Shown one piece after another: positions 1 to 10,619 of a stretch of 64,000 bases of DNA; the stretch's first letter is position 1, and each line of letters opens with the position of its first letter. The DNA lies in contig NC_058198.1 in NCBI RefSeq assembly GCF_907165205.1, positions 12,625,001-12,689,000 of the forward strand, read 5' to 3'. The position numbers and the translations under genes were made by a program. The stretch is from Coccinella septempunctata (taxonomy: Eukaryota > Arthropoda > Insecta > Coleoptera > Coccinellidae). The notes below the pieces were generated by a model. The model saw only the letters and a list, made by a program, of their open reading frames with translations. It made no database searches and had not been told where the DNA came from.

Positions 1-1534
1 GATATTTATTTCATATTAGCTCTATCACTACCCAGGTGACCAGTAATATATCTGTTAGGTTCTCTAGGGAGATCTAATAGGGATCTTTGTTATGTGTTAT
101 TTTTTCTGTAACCATTACGATATTGGAGATATACCTGTTCTGTATCCGAATTATATCCTCATTTTGTAAATGTCATGTTCTCGCTGCATGATGTCCATGT
201 AACATTGTAACATTGTTCTATATTTGCCATGTATCAGTTTAAGATCATAAAAAGGAAAGAGTATGACACCATTAACGTTTTAACTACCGTCGAAGACGCT
301 ACAAGACGTAAACAAATACTTATGGAGAAATGCTATTGACACCGTTTTTTTTTATTAGTGGATTTGTATTTATTATCATTTAGTTTTTTGAGTTATACAT
401 ATAGCCATTTTTTCAGCTGAACAGTGGATTGCGAAAAAAGAACTGCAGATATTGAACCTTTAATTGGTTATTTGTGAGTCACAGGAATTTTTCAAGTGAA
501 TCAAATTCCATGTAAATAACTTATTTTTGCAAAAGTCATTTTGAAAAAATCGAACAAAAGAATTCAAATTCAACACCCCGTACTTCCGAAACGAATAATT
601 TCCGGACACAAGTTTATACAGGGCGATTCGATGACTCGTACAAATACTTCAACAGTAGATTCTTGTGGTGGAAAGAAACAATTTTTTCCTATACCATTCA
701 TTCCGATTCTGCCCTGATAAAAAGATTAAACCATTTTGAGTTTTCATAATGAGCTGTGCCACCTTTGGAAAAACAAAAATTTCCGCATTGAACCGTGAAT
801 TGATTTATTGTTTTCCCGGAAGATCAATTCTGATCTCAAACGAAAAGATCAAAAGGAGAAAAAATATGAACTCAGTTATACGTGACTTGATATAACTAAT
901 GAATTAGAGAAAACCGAAATATCTCATGCTACATCACATTAGATCAAATTCTACTTTTTATGTTTGTTCACGTATTGTGAAGTCGTTCTCTGTTCTTATT
1001 CACTCTTAGCAGTACCATTCTTCGAAATTCAAATTGAACATTCCTTTTATTAATTACATGTTTATTCGTTTAATTATGATTTTGATTTCAGATACTCTAC
1101 GAACAAGGCATATTTCGTTCTCAAAATACATAAAAAAATGAAAATACGATTCAAATAAGTTTAAACATCTCATCCCTTCATTAAAAATAGGTTCTAAGTA
1201 ACAAATGATCCATCCATTTCTGGTACAATAATATTAGGTTGTCATTTAAAAAACTCAATTACCCACCGCCACCCTTAGATTGCATGACAAATTCAACTAT
1301 ATAACACGAAATCCGTATTTTGAAATAAAAATGGACCTGTAAATACGGAAGATTAGAGTTTTGTGTGTTGATATTAACCTACTCATTCTGGGTACTCTTC
1401 ATTACTTTTCACCACTGGGCAATTTTTCAGCCAGATATTAATCTGACCACCAGAATTGGCAACTCCGGCCACCTAGGATTTATTTTTTCTGAATACAAAA
1501 CAAAACATTCAAGAATTGGCGTCAGAAGCAAAAT
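1..1534. other. AT-rich stretch without genes
   Basis: No convincing coding region, RNA gene or terminal-repeat element is visible, apart from the MITE fragment at 619-776. ORFs here are short and have no recognisable domain. Confidence 0.6.
619..776. repeat. One-sided fragment of a TA-flanked fold-back MITE
   Basis: It begins with CAGGGCG after TA and matches, with scattered mismatches, the inverted right arm of the complete MITE at 35714-36165. Shared stretches include one ending in gagttttcataatgagctg. The partner arm is missing, so this is a relic. Confidence 0.65.
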
Positions 1535-1542
1535 GATGAAAA

Positions 1543-3030
1543 CAGGCCCGGATCTAGGGGGGGGCAAGCGGGGCGCTTGCCCCGGGCGCCAGGTCAAGGG
1601 GGCGCCAAAATCAACCAGAGGTTAAAATTTTTTTACTTTTGATTTTCTCGGAACAAATTAATTTCCTAGTGCTAAAATGGAAAGTGTAGAATGGAAACAT
1701 GATAAACCATCACTATGCCTATTCAGTCATCTACGAATGACTGCCACACTTGGGTGAAATAGGTTGAAAGATCTGATATGTTCACACTGCGTCCAGCAGT
1801 AATTTCTTTGCCTGTCGACTCATCGCCTTCTCATCTGGAACTAAGGGCCAAAATTTCCGATTTTCTATAGACCATAACTTAAAAACTAATCCTTTCAGCA
1901 TAATTCTATTTGCATATTCGTAATCTATGCCTTAGTAAGAACACCAATTTTGGTGGAAATCAATAAGATTGAAATTTTTTCAAATTTTCCATAGATGTAG
2001 GTACCGAGTTTTTCACCATAATTTGAGCCCCCCCTTAACTTTGTTACTAAGAGAGGTACAAAAAAATGTTTTATACAAAAGTTTCACGAAATTGAGTGTT
2101 TTAAAATGTTCTCACAAAATGAAATATATACAGAGTGGGCGATTTTTTGAAGAATATTTTTGGTCTCCGATCAAAACCGAATTCATTCTGTACACTAATT
2201 CGAGGGCGTAGAACACGAATATGCAAACATATATTAAAAAAAAAATACTTTTTCAAGTTATGGTCGATGGAAAATCGGAAATTTTGGACCTTCGCGGAAA
2301 AATTCATAAAATCTGAACTGTTCGTGATAGATGAATGAAGTGTGGTTTTTTATATTCGCAAAGAACCAATTCATCACAAAAAAACAGCATATGACTAGTG
2401 CCTTTTTTCTAGCTGCTACAGCTCTTCAAAGTTGACCAATATTTCCGAAATTTTGCACTAAAAGTGATTTATTCCTCAAAATACGGATCCTCCGAAAATC
2501 TAATTGCATATTCGTGATTTACGACCTTGAATTAATATGTAAAATGATCCGGGTCGACATATGTACCTAAAAAAATTAATTTTTGTTCGGAATAATTACG
2601 TTCATGAAGCGCGGGTAAAAACGATAGACGAGGGCGGGTTGTAAACGACATTCTTGTAAATACAAACTTTTTTATTTTTCGAACGATTGCAACCCGAGTC
2701 ATTTTTTTTTACTAATTCGAGGTCGTAGATTACGAATATGCAATTTTTGGGAGTATTTTGGGAAAAGAATAACTTTTAAAGGAATAATGAGATAAAATAT
2801 GTTTTGATGGAACAATGGGAAAAAAATAAGAGTGATTTTTTTCCCAAAGTACTCATCTTAGGAAAAATCTAATTGCATAATCTATATGACCTCGAACTAG
2901 TGAAAAAAATAACTCGGGTTGAAAGCGATGACGAATATGCAATTAGATTTTTCCTACGAACCTTAGAAGGGGGGGGGGGCGCCATCATGAATTTTTGCCC
3001 CGGTCAGAAAAAATCGTAGATCCGGGCCTG
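1543..3030. mobile_element. Non-autonomous hAT-type transposon, complete
   Basis: Perfect 14-bp terminal inverted repeats (caggcccggatcta / tagatccgggcctg) are flanked by a perfect 8-bp target duplication, gatgaaaa, at 1535-1542 and 3031-3038. Eight-base duplications and ends starting CAG are typical of hAT transposons. The 1488-bp interior has no transposase. It contains several dispersed, partly inverted copies of a motif around ttgcatattcgtaatctacg (near 1910, 2200, 2510, 2730 and 2880), so the interior grew by duplication. G-rich runs sit just inside both ends. The intact duplication suggests a fairly young insertion. Confidence 0.9.
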
Positions 3031-3038
3031 GATGAAAA

Positions 3039-4015
3039 TCTCTCAGAAAATGTTTTTCTGTCCTATTTTTCTCGTAGAGCTGGCAATAATTATAAGTCAT
3101 TGAAGCTATGGACAATTTAGTCGATGCTGAAATCCACAATAGATATTGAAACTCACATATCCAAATTTCCGAAAACTTATTGCATTCTTGAAGAAACAAA
3201 GCATTGAGTGCAAAGCGAAAAACTGTATACTATTTAGTTGAGATGAAATGGACAGATTTCTTCGTGATGCTTCTCATGAAACTCATCAATATCTTTTGCA
3301 CAAATTGAAATATTTCAATTCATTTTGATTATGTACTTATTGTTACATTCAAATTCAACCAGTCCTCCTTACTCATTTCATTTGCAGAGAATTGTCGAAC
3401 TGACGAATTATAATATATAATATATAAAATTATTATCAGAGTTTTAACCTCTCCCAGACTCAAAATATGATGAAAGGCGAGTTTTTACAGACAAACTTTG
3501 CTACGAAGTAAATCCTTTAGAAAAATCACGACAATACGCCAATTTTAGACCGGAACATTGTAGACATAATATATATTTTTGTCAATAATAAGCTAGGAAA
3601 TTGTTCATACATTTGTGAAGATATCAACTTGATCACCAAATTTTTGAAAATGACAAAGAAACTTGAGTACAACAGGCATTGTTATCGGTGCACATCTGCA
3701 ACACAACAAAACAGCATGGAGGATGAAAGTCTGCAATAGTCGCTGAAGAATATATCGAGAATTCTATCTTTAATCATGCAACATGATCGTACCGAAAATT
3801 ATTATAACACTGAAAATAAAAACTTGCCTCTTTTTAGGCAGCAGGAATTAACATCAATAATTGCACAAACTTTCGTTCAATATTCGTTTTCGAGATTGAC
3901 CCTTCTTCATAGGTTCCGGGCATTTTGCCTATTAACCAGTTGACTCTTATGGTTTCTGGACTCTTACAGATCATAGTCGTGTTGATAGTTGTATGCCGCC
4001 TATAGATTTTATAGG
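3039..4015. other. No gene seen
   Basis: AT-rich sequence between the hAT element and the RT fossil. Nothing recognisable on either strand. Confidence 0.5.
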
Positions 4016-5790
4016 TTAAGCTCTTCTTTGGTTACTTAAAATCCTTAACTGATCTCTCGGTCTTCGGTGGTAGGTTCTTGATCTTCTAGCTTCTTCTGTT
4101 GGATCAAAGTCGACAAATCTTCGTAGTTCCTCATTTGGATGTTGTTTGGCTTTGTCGAATATCCTTTCCGCCTTTCTCTTCATAAATTCTGTAACTGGTT
4201 CCCATTCCAAGTCCTTGTAGATTTGTTTGTTCCTAACAAACCAGGGTACATCCATCGCCATTCTAAGGATTTTATTCTCAGTGGCCTGTATTCTCTTGAT
4301 GTGGGTCTTGGCTGCGAAGCCCCATGCCGCCGATCCATATGTGAGTTGTGGTCGTGCGATAGTTTTAATCATCCTCAACTTGATGTTCTTATTCATATGA
4401 CTTCTTCTGCCTGTGCGTGGATAAAGTCTACTCATTGCGGCTTTTCTTTTATCAACTTCACATTTGATGTGGTTTTTCCATGTAAGTCCTCTGTCAAGCT
4501 TCACTCCTAGGTATGTTGCTTCATTTTTCCATTCAAACTCTTCTCCATCAACTACAAGCTTTTCTTCCATCCTCAATCTTCTCTTTTGCAGTAATATTGC
4601 TTGAGTCTTTCTTCCATTGATTTGGATTTTTCATTTGATGCACCATTTGAGTAATTCATCTATGGCTTCCTGCACTCTCTGGTGTATGATCTCTGGGCGT
4701 CGATGTCTGAACGCTATTCCTGTGTCATCTGCCTACAAGGTGAGCATAATTCTAGCACTCTTCGGGATATCATAAACGTATATTACGTAAAGCAGACGTC
4801 CAAGTACCGATTCTTGAGGCACTCCTGCTTCCAATTGTCTGGTTTGAGAGGTTGCTCCATCTATCTTCACATAAGAGTTTCTATTCCTCAGATAGTTCCG
4901 TATAATCTTGCACAGCTTGGTCGAATATCTTTTTTCATCTTGTAGATGTAGATTAGGTCTTCGTGCCATACTCTATCAAAAGTTCTCTCGATATCCATCA
5001 GAACTAATCCTGTGGCCTGTTTGGTCTGCATTCCTTCGGTGACGTATTCTATGAGCCGTAGCAATTGGAGTTCAGTCGAATGTTCTCGTCGAAATCCAAA
5101 TTGTTCGGGTGGAATTATCTTCAACATTGCTGTTTCCTCATTCAGCCTTTTAGCGATAACCCTCTCGACGATTTTTCCTAGTGCTGATAGTAGGCTGACT
5201 GGTCTATAATTCTGAGGAAATTTCCGTTCCTTTCCAGGCTTGTTGAAAACTATCATTTGTGCAGTTTTTCATCTCTTTGGGTAGTATTCGGTCCTTATCA
5301 CTTCCTTTGTTATATTCGTCAAGGCTGCTATTCCTTTTCTAGGCAATTTCCTCAACACATAATTCGTTATCCTATCTTCTCAATTTCATTATGATCTCTT
5401 TGATCTGTGTTGGTGAAGCCGATTTTGGAATGATTTCGGTTTCCGGTGGTTCCATGATCAGTTCTTCGTTTGCCTCCACTTCTTCTTCTAGATCTTCATT
5501 GTCATCATCATTTCTGTAGTTTATTCTGGCTTCTCTCTCAATTCAGTTGGCAAGTGCTTCGGCTTTTTCAAGTCTCGTATATACCATTCCGTTTGCTCCA
5601 TGCAGTAGAGGTATAACTGTCCGTTCTCGTCGTAAGCATTTTTGCATTTTCCAAGCCGAGTGATCTATTTTATTCAGTTCCCTTAATCTCTAGTGCTATC
5701 TGTTATTAAGCAGTTCTGTTAGAGCATTTTTCAATATCTGATTATGCTTATTCAGTTTCTTCTTGTCTTCTTCTCTTTTTGTTGTTCAGA
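4016..5790 (-). pseudogene. Jockey-type non-LTR retrotransposon, 5'-truncated RT
   Basis: On the minus strand this reads as a Jockey-like polymerase: linker with a LLHGANGMVYTRLEKAE-like stretch (about 5560-5640), finger motif NYRPVSLLSALGKIVERVI (about 5150-5210), palm motif LVLMDIERTFDRVWH, degraded AGVPQESVLGRLLY and ADDTGIAFR, then the thumb with YLGVKLDRGLTWKNHI up to a stop at 4016. The frame breaks at least twice (about 4600-4730 and about 4900-4960) and internal stops occur. The endonuclease and ORF1 are missing, as expected for 5' truncation during target-primed reverse transcription. No target duplication was found. Confidence 0.8.
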
Positions 5791-6745
5791 AACGAGCAGG
5801 AGAAACGATTAGAAGGACCCTAAGAGGAGTACCACTAGAGAATGTATTTTATTTTTCGACTTTGTTGGACGATGACTTGAATATCAACAGAATGGATCAT
5901 CTCCACACCTGTTGATCGAGGGTTGGGGCTTTCGGTCCATTTCTAATTATGTACTGTCGGCTCTACGATCAAGCAAGCCAATCGGTAGTATGTAATCATT
6001 CCAATTTTGAAATCTAACTATTGTTCAGTTGTTATTATTATAACAATCTACTCGGAGTGAATGTCAGTTGAGTGCTAGGTAGAGCATTTTAAATCATCTG
6101 GAGCAGAATATAGACGAAATCAAGATTGTTTGTTCCAACATCACATACTGAAAATTTTGATCATTAATAAAGAGTCGTTCAAGTTTGTTCCTGTACTAAT
6201 CTGCTAGGTATATCGATAGATCAAAACACTCGTGACTCCTGAGATCTAAGATCAATTTTGTTATCTAAACCTAGAAAGAAATGAAATGAAATTGAAATGA
6301 ACACTGTGAAGACAATTTAGTATTGATTTGATGTGGCCCATACTGGATTCATAATTAAACTAGGAAAACTGAATTATATGATTTTTACTACGATCACATA
6401 GAAGGAGTATCGATAAATCTCCGCTTCATTTGGTTAGTCTTTGGTTTAGTGTTTAGTTATGCGATGCTGATGAGCTTTGTTGAAGAGGAAAGGTATGAAG
6501 ATTTGTGACCTGGTGGATGAAGATAGACGATGAATCTACTGGTGAGGTGAATCTGTCTAATGACAGGTGGGTCTATAATTAGACACATCTGTCTGCATAA
6601 GCATATCTATCTGATGTGCGAATTTCTAAATTACTATTTCTCATAAGGAGGATATGCTTTTTGTAATTTCACTCAGCCCTTGAGAACTGAAAACGGGGAG
6701 TTTTATTTTCTATTCAATAGTAAAATTATTGAAATATGTAAGTAC
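5791..6745. other. No gene seen
   Basis: AT-rich, with no open frame beyond chance length and no clear terminal repeats. The left edge is where the Jockey similarity ends. Confidence 0.5.
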
Positions 6746-6960
6746 TGTTACGATCCGTTTATTATGGTTATATTTTATATTATAAATTATTTTTATATTA
6801 CAAAGCAACGGAATCGCAACTTATAAAAAAATATTTAATTCTCTACTAAAATAAGTGACTTTTCTCAATTTATTCTGACTGACAATTCCATATCTTTTTT
6901 TTTATGTCTCCATGCCTACCCAAAATTTAAAATTATTTTTAGAAAACTTAAACCATAACA
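6746..6960 (-). repeat. 3' LTR of the 6.7-8.0 kb element
   Basis: 215 bp and nearly identical to the other LTR. It lacks 21 bp (around cctaacacagcaaactaaac) present in the 5' LTR and differs by a few substitutions, so some time has passed since insertion. Confidence 0.88.
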
Positions 6961-7753
6961 AAATCCCCAAAATTAAAATATTTATTCCCCAAATTGAAAA
7001 TTTTGGGAATAAACATTTTAAATTTAACAAACTGAATTTTACACAAAAAAAAAATTCATTAATTATTAACCTAAATCTTTTTTTCTTGAACTTTTTATGA
7101 TTTCTCCATTTTTTTCTCTTTTTCCTCTTTAAATAATTTTCTCTAATCCATTCCATTTTTTCTCTTACTCTTTGGATGATATTCACCCATTTTCTGTTCC
7201 TTGTGTAATTCCACAACAGGACAGTGAATTTTGCTTTAACTTTTCCATTGAAATTCCATTTTTTATCCCCTAACTTGATTATTTCTGACGTAGAATTTTC
7301 TTTGTACATGACTCCTTCTGATGTTTCATTTTGTGTTTCATCATTCTCCTCTATTTCATTCATGTCATCATCCAGTTGTTCCTGTACCTCTTTTCGAATA
7401 TAATGCTTTGTAAAATCTAATTCCTCCTGATTTCGTCTGTCTGTCTCTTTTTGTTCCATTGATAAAATATTTGTTTCTTTGTTCTCCATTCTCTCCGCAC
7501 ATTCTTTAATTTTTCTTTCTATTTCCATACCATTTTGACCAAATTTCCCAAATTGTTCATCCACTTTGTTGGAATGCTCATCAAATTTCCTAGAAAGTTC
7601 ATCGAATTTCTTGTTCATATCTTCTCTTATCTTTAAAATAAAATGCAGTATAATGGAATTATTGTTTTCTTGAGCTCCAGCTAAACTCTTGTTTCTGGAT
7701 TCCATATTTTGAGTATTTCTTTCACTCAAATTGCCCCACGTTGGTTGCGCCAT
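6902..7753 (-). CDS. Gag-like coiled-coil protein
   Basis: The 283-codon frame starts with an ATG three bases downstream of the 5' LTR, inside or next to the likely primer-binding site. Residues about 35-115 form a strongly charged predicted coiled coil with heptad-like repeats (KKFDELSRKFDEHSNKVDEQ). They are followed by an acidic stretch (DDDMNEIEENDE), then WNFNGKVKAKFTVLLWNYTR and a Lys/Arg-rich segment. The frame then runs into the 3' LTR, so the last roughly 20 residues (6902-6960) are LTR-encoded. No zinc knuckle, protease or RT is seen. Position and shape suggest the N-terminal half of an LTR-element Gag; the exact family is not recognised. Confidence 0.6.
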   Translation of the reverse strand: MAQPTWGNLSERNTQNMESRNKSLAGAQENNNSIILHFILKIREDMNKKFDELSRKFDEHSNKVDEQFGKFGQNGMEIERKIKECAERMENKETNILSMEQKETDRRNQEELDFTKHYIRKEVQEQLDDDMNEIEENDETQNETSEGVMYKENSTSEIIKLGDKKWNFNGKVKAKFTVLLWNYTRNRKWVNIIQRVREKMEWIRENYLKRKKRKKWRNHKKFKKKRFRLIINEFFFCVKFSLLNLKCLFPKFSIWGINILILGILLWFKFSKNNFKFWVGMET

Positions 7754-7755
7754 TT

Positions 7756-7991
7756 TGTTACGATCCGTTTTATTATACTTTTATTTTATATTATAAATTA
7801 ATTTTATATTACAAAGCAACGGAATCGCAACTTATAAAAAAATATTTAATTCTCTACTAAAATAAGTGACTTTTCTCAAATTTATTCTGACTGACAATCT
7901 ATCTCTTTTTTTTTATGTCTCTATGCCTACCCAAAATTTCCTAACACAGCAAACTAAACGAAATTATTTTTAGAAAACTTAAACCATAACA
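7756..7991 (-). repeat. 5' LTR of the 6.7-8.0 kb element
   Basis: 236 bp, TG...CA ends, long enough to carry a promoter. Transcription of the element would run leftward from here. Confidence 0.88.
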
Positions 7992-8223
7992 GTACCTACC
8001 TATTTGTAATTCGTTAATCCGAATGAACTGGACGAAAGTCTGCTCTGACAAGTACATATGGACATCTATCGGTGAAAGGTAAAACTCCAACAGAATCCAA
8101 GCGAAAACTTTGCGAGTGTTGTTTGCACTTACATCACCGGATGGAGCTCTTCTGTTGGAAGATCAATAACGAAGGAACGAGAAACCCCTACCTCAGATTT
8201 TGTACCGTTTCTGAAAAAACCTG

Positions 8224-8520
8224 AAATTGCCGATTTTCGTACTATTTTTTCAATCACAAGGCCAATTTGTGATTAAGGATAGTGTTTTTCTCCCATATTA
8301 TCACCCCTATAGAGGAGGTTTATATTGAGTGATAGGAATCTGTAGAAAAAACAATTGTTTTAATTTACATTTACTTAGGTTATCGATTAACTACTTAAAA
8401 TAATTTCAAATAGGAGAGATAAAACAATAATCTTAGTTCAATATAATTTAAAATCGATATCCTTCTTCATAAACTGGCCCTGTGATTAAGAAAAATAGTT
8501 CGAAAATCGGCAACTTTAGG
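8224..8520. repeat. Imperfect inverted repeat, about 46-bp arms
   Basis: Left arm 8224-8268 and right arm 8473-8520 share ttgccgattttcg, actattttt and aatcaca blocks in opposite orientation, with several indels. It may be the remains of a fold-back MITE. No target duplication was seen. Confidence 0.55.
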
Positions 8521-8947
8521 TATTTTAATAAAATTCTGATTATTTTGGAAACAGTACATTTTCGTTGAACTAATGTTGGTGTCATTTGTTAATATTTGGT
8601 CTACTCTATCGTGGTGTGACGTTTGATTCACTAGTTTTGGGACAGCCTGTATATACAATATTTTCAAATCATCAGAATTAAAAAAAATCATCGATAGAAT
8701 CGATCCTAATATGACTCAACATCGTTTGTGATGTGAATAATCGGAGGAACACTTGACTCGTGATCACTGAATCAATCATAATGTTTCGTTCAAAATATTT
8801 TTGAATGAGAATGGAAATGGAAATTACCGATCTCTATATTTTTCTCAGCATATTAGGGAATTTTACATTGAATGCATTTCGATACGTTTAACCCTCTGAA
8901 ACTCAGAAACCATTTACAGAACTTGAAATTTCACCCCCTCTTCTAAT

Positions 8948-9051
8948 AGTCCACATAATAAATCGAAAATAGATCTTAGAAGGGAATAAAGGGTTTGAAA
9001 CTCGATGTACGTATTTATTAACCCTTAAAGAGTCGATTTATTCTGTGGACT
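8948..9051. repeat. Short inverted repeat, 18-bp arms
   Basis: agtccacataataaatcg at 8948-8965 and its near-perfect complement at 9034-9051 (one mismatch). Could form a hairpin with a 68-base loop. Confidence 0.5.
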
Positions 9052-9221
9052 CTTCCAAGTTCTGCGAATGAAAAGCTCTCTTTCTCAAGGCGCTATGAAT
9101 ATGTACATCGAATGTCAAACTCTTCATTCGTTATTTGGTAGGAATAAATAAAGCTATCTAAAATAAATTTTTTTATTGTAAAATATTAATAAAGAGGGAA
9201 GTTTTTCGCAAAACAAGGTTA

Positions 9222-10275
9222 CCCCTTTCAATTTTTTGAAAGCTATCTTGGCAACAGAAGACAGGCTGTCGTTTTGGACTCGCCTGGGGGGCGGCATATG
9301 TCATCTGAGGCCTCTGTTCTGGAGGGTATCTTTCAAGGCACAATATTGGGGCCGATCCTCTTTGTGGTCTATATCGATGATCTACCCACAAGGATTCAGG
9401 ATGAGAATTTCGTGGTTGATATGCCGGTGCGTCGGGATGCTTGCTTGTTTGCGGATGATACAAATGTCATAGTGAGTGGTGACAATATTGAGACCCTATC
9501 AGAAAACATACGAGAAACAATGCAGCGTATTCAGGGTTGGTGCACGGAAAACAAGTTGAATCTGAATGCAGACAAAACCAACATTGTCATATTTTCTAAC
9601 ATTAGAACTAATCTATTATTTCCAGAGAAGATTACACTTGGTGATGGTGAGGTTCCTGTTAATCAGAATACCAAACTGCTAGGCGTAATGATTGAAAGTA
9701 ATCTGGGATGGACGTTGCACTGTGATGCCTTAGTATCCAGGTTGAATTCCGTCATTTATACGTTCAAGATATTGAGAGATCAAGTCGATGTGGATACCTT
9801 AAAAACGGTATACTTCGCAAATTTCCAGTCTCTGCTGGCTTATGGGCTCATATTCTGGGGAGGTGGATCACAGGAGGAACGTGTATTCATTGTACAGAAA
9901 AAGGCACTGCGGACAATGTTTAGAATGAGCTACAGGACATCATGTAGGAACATTTTTAAAGCGCAGAATATTATGACTCTTCCCGGCCTTTATATATACA
10001 GAACCATGCTTTTTATGCACAAAAATAAGAATTACTTTCAGGATTTTGAAAACACGAATAATACAAGGAGAAAGTTCGCATACTTCTTTCCCACTCATAA
10101 GTTATCTCTCACCGAACATAATCCTATGTACACAGCAATAAAACTTTTTAACTTTCTCCCGAAACACATAAGGGACATTAAGGAATACACTACTTTTCGT
10201 AAATCACTTCACCGACTCATCATGAATATTGAACCTTATTCGATTTCTGAATTTAAGTGCGCCTGTGAGCGCTGA
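9222..10275 (+). pseudogene. CR1-like retrotransposon, C-terminal half of RT
   Basis: Starts inside the RT palm (SEASVLEGIFQGTILGPILF, standing in for the usual SGVPQGS box), then the catalytic motif LFADDTNVIV (about 9445-9475) and the thumb (NTKLLGVMIESNLGWTLHCD), ending in the typical CR1 tail (YTAIKLFNFLPKHIRD) with a stop at 10275. The frame is open for about 330 codons from about 9274; the first 50 bases (SYLGNRRQAV-like) read in another frame. It is 5'-truncated at about 9222. A short 3' UTR with AATAAA leads to an (ATT)n tail at about 10380-10397. Confidence 0.85.
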
Positions 10276-10397
10276 AGCAGATTTTCTTGTTCTCTGGTGT
10301 CTATCAAGCTATGTAATGTTTTCTTTTGACTTGTTTTCTCTTTATTGTCGTGATGATAATTTGGAAAATAAATGCATATTATTATTATTATTATTAA
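9222..10397 (+). mobile_element. 5'-truncated CR1-like element with (ATT)n tail
   Basis: The RT fragment plus 3' UTR and simple-repeat tail. Several other elements in the window (ends near 25255, 56374, 57819 and 63127) finish in the same (ATT)n type of tail, pointing to related families. Confidence 0.8.
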
Positions 10398-10619
10398 TTA
10401 ATCATATCTGCTTCATTTAATTCTTGTCAGTTTGATGATTTCTAAATAGAATTGGAAACTGCTTTTCGGCCACCATTTTCAGGAGGCTATAACTGAGCAC
10501 GGGGGGGAAGGGACCTCAAAACAGAAGAATTTATATGAAAAACCCACCCTATTTTTTGATAGGGAATCACTCCCTAAATTTTTTCGCAACTATTCGTATA
10601 CACCCAGAGCAGATCTGCA
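10398..10619. other. Spacer with a dispersed repeat block
   Basis: No gene. A 49-bp block at 10548-10596 (tgatagggaatcactccct and following) recurs in diverged form at 40232-40280, so it belongs to an unrecognised dispersed repeat. Confidence 0.5.

Larger units (their letters stand above)
6746..7991 (-). mobile_element. Short non-autonomous LTR retrotransposon with Gag-like ORF only
   Basis: Two direct LTRs (6746-6960 and 7756-7991) start tgttacgatccg and end ccataaca, the TG...CA form expected. The flanks share gtac (6742-6745 and 7992-7995), a 4-bp target duplication. The coding strand is minus: the upstream LTR is 7756-7991, followed within three bases by tggcgcaacc, a likely primer-binding site, and the downstream LTR is preceded by a short G-rich run (about 6961-6972). 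The 795-bp interior has no protease, RT or integrase, so mobilisation would need proteins supplied in trans. Confidence 0.88.
7996..9221. other. Region without genes, holding two imperfect inverted repeats
   Basis: No coding region supported. The inverted repeats at 8224-8520 and 8948-9051 are listed separately. Confidence 0.5.

Noticed and set aside
4139..4510. 123-codon plus-strand ORF opposite the Jockey RT
   Set aside because: A shadow of the minus-strand RT; no domain of its own.
6902..7100. Plus-strand ORF in the LTR element
   Set aside because: Overlaps LTR and the minus-strand Gag-like ORF; low-complexity composition.
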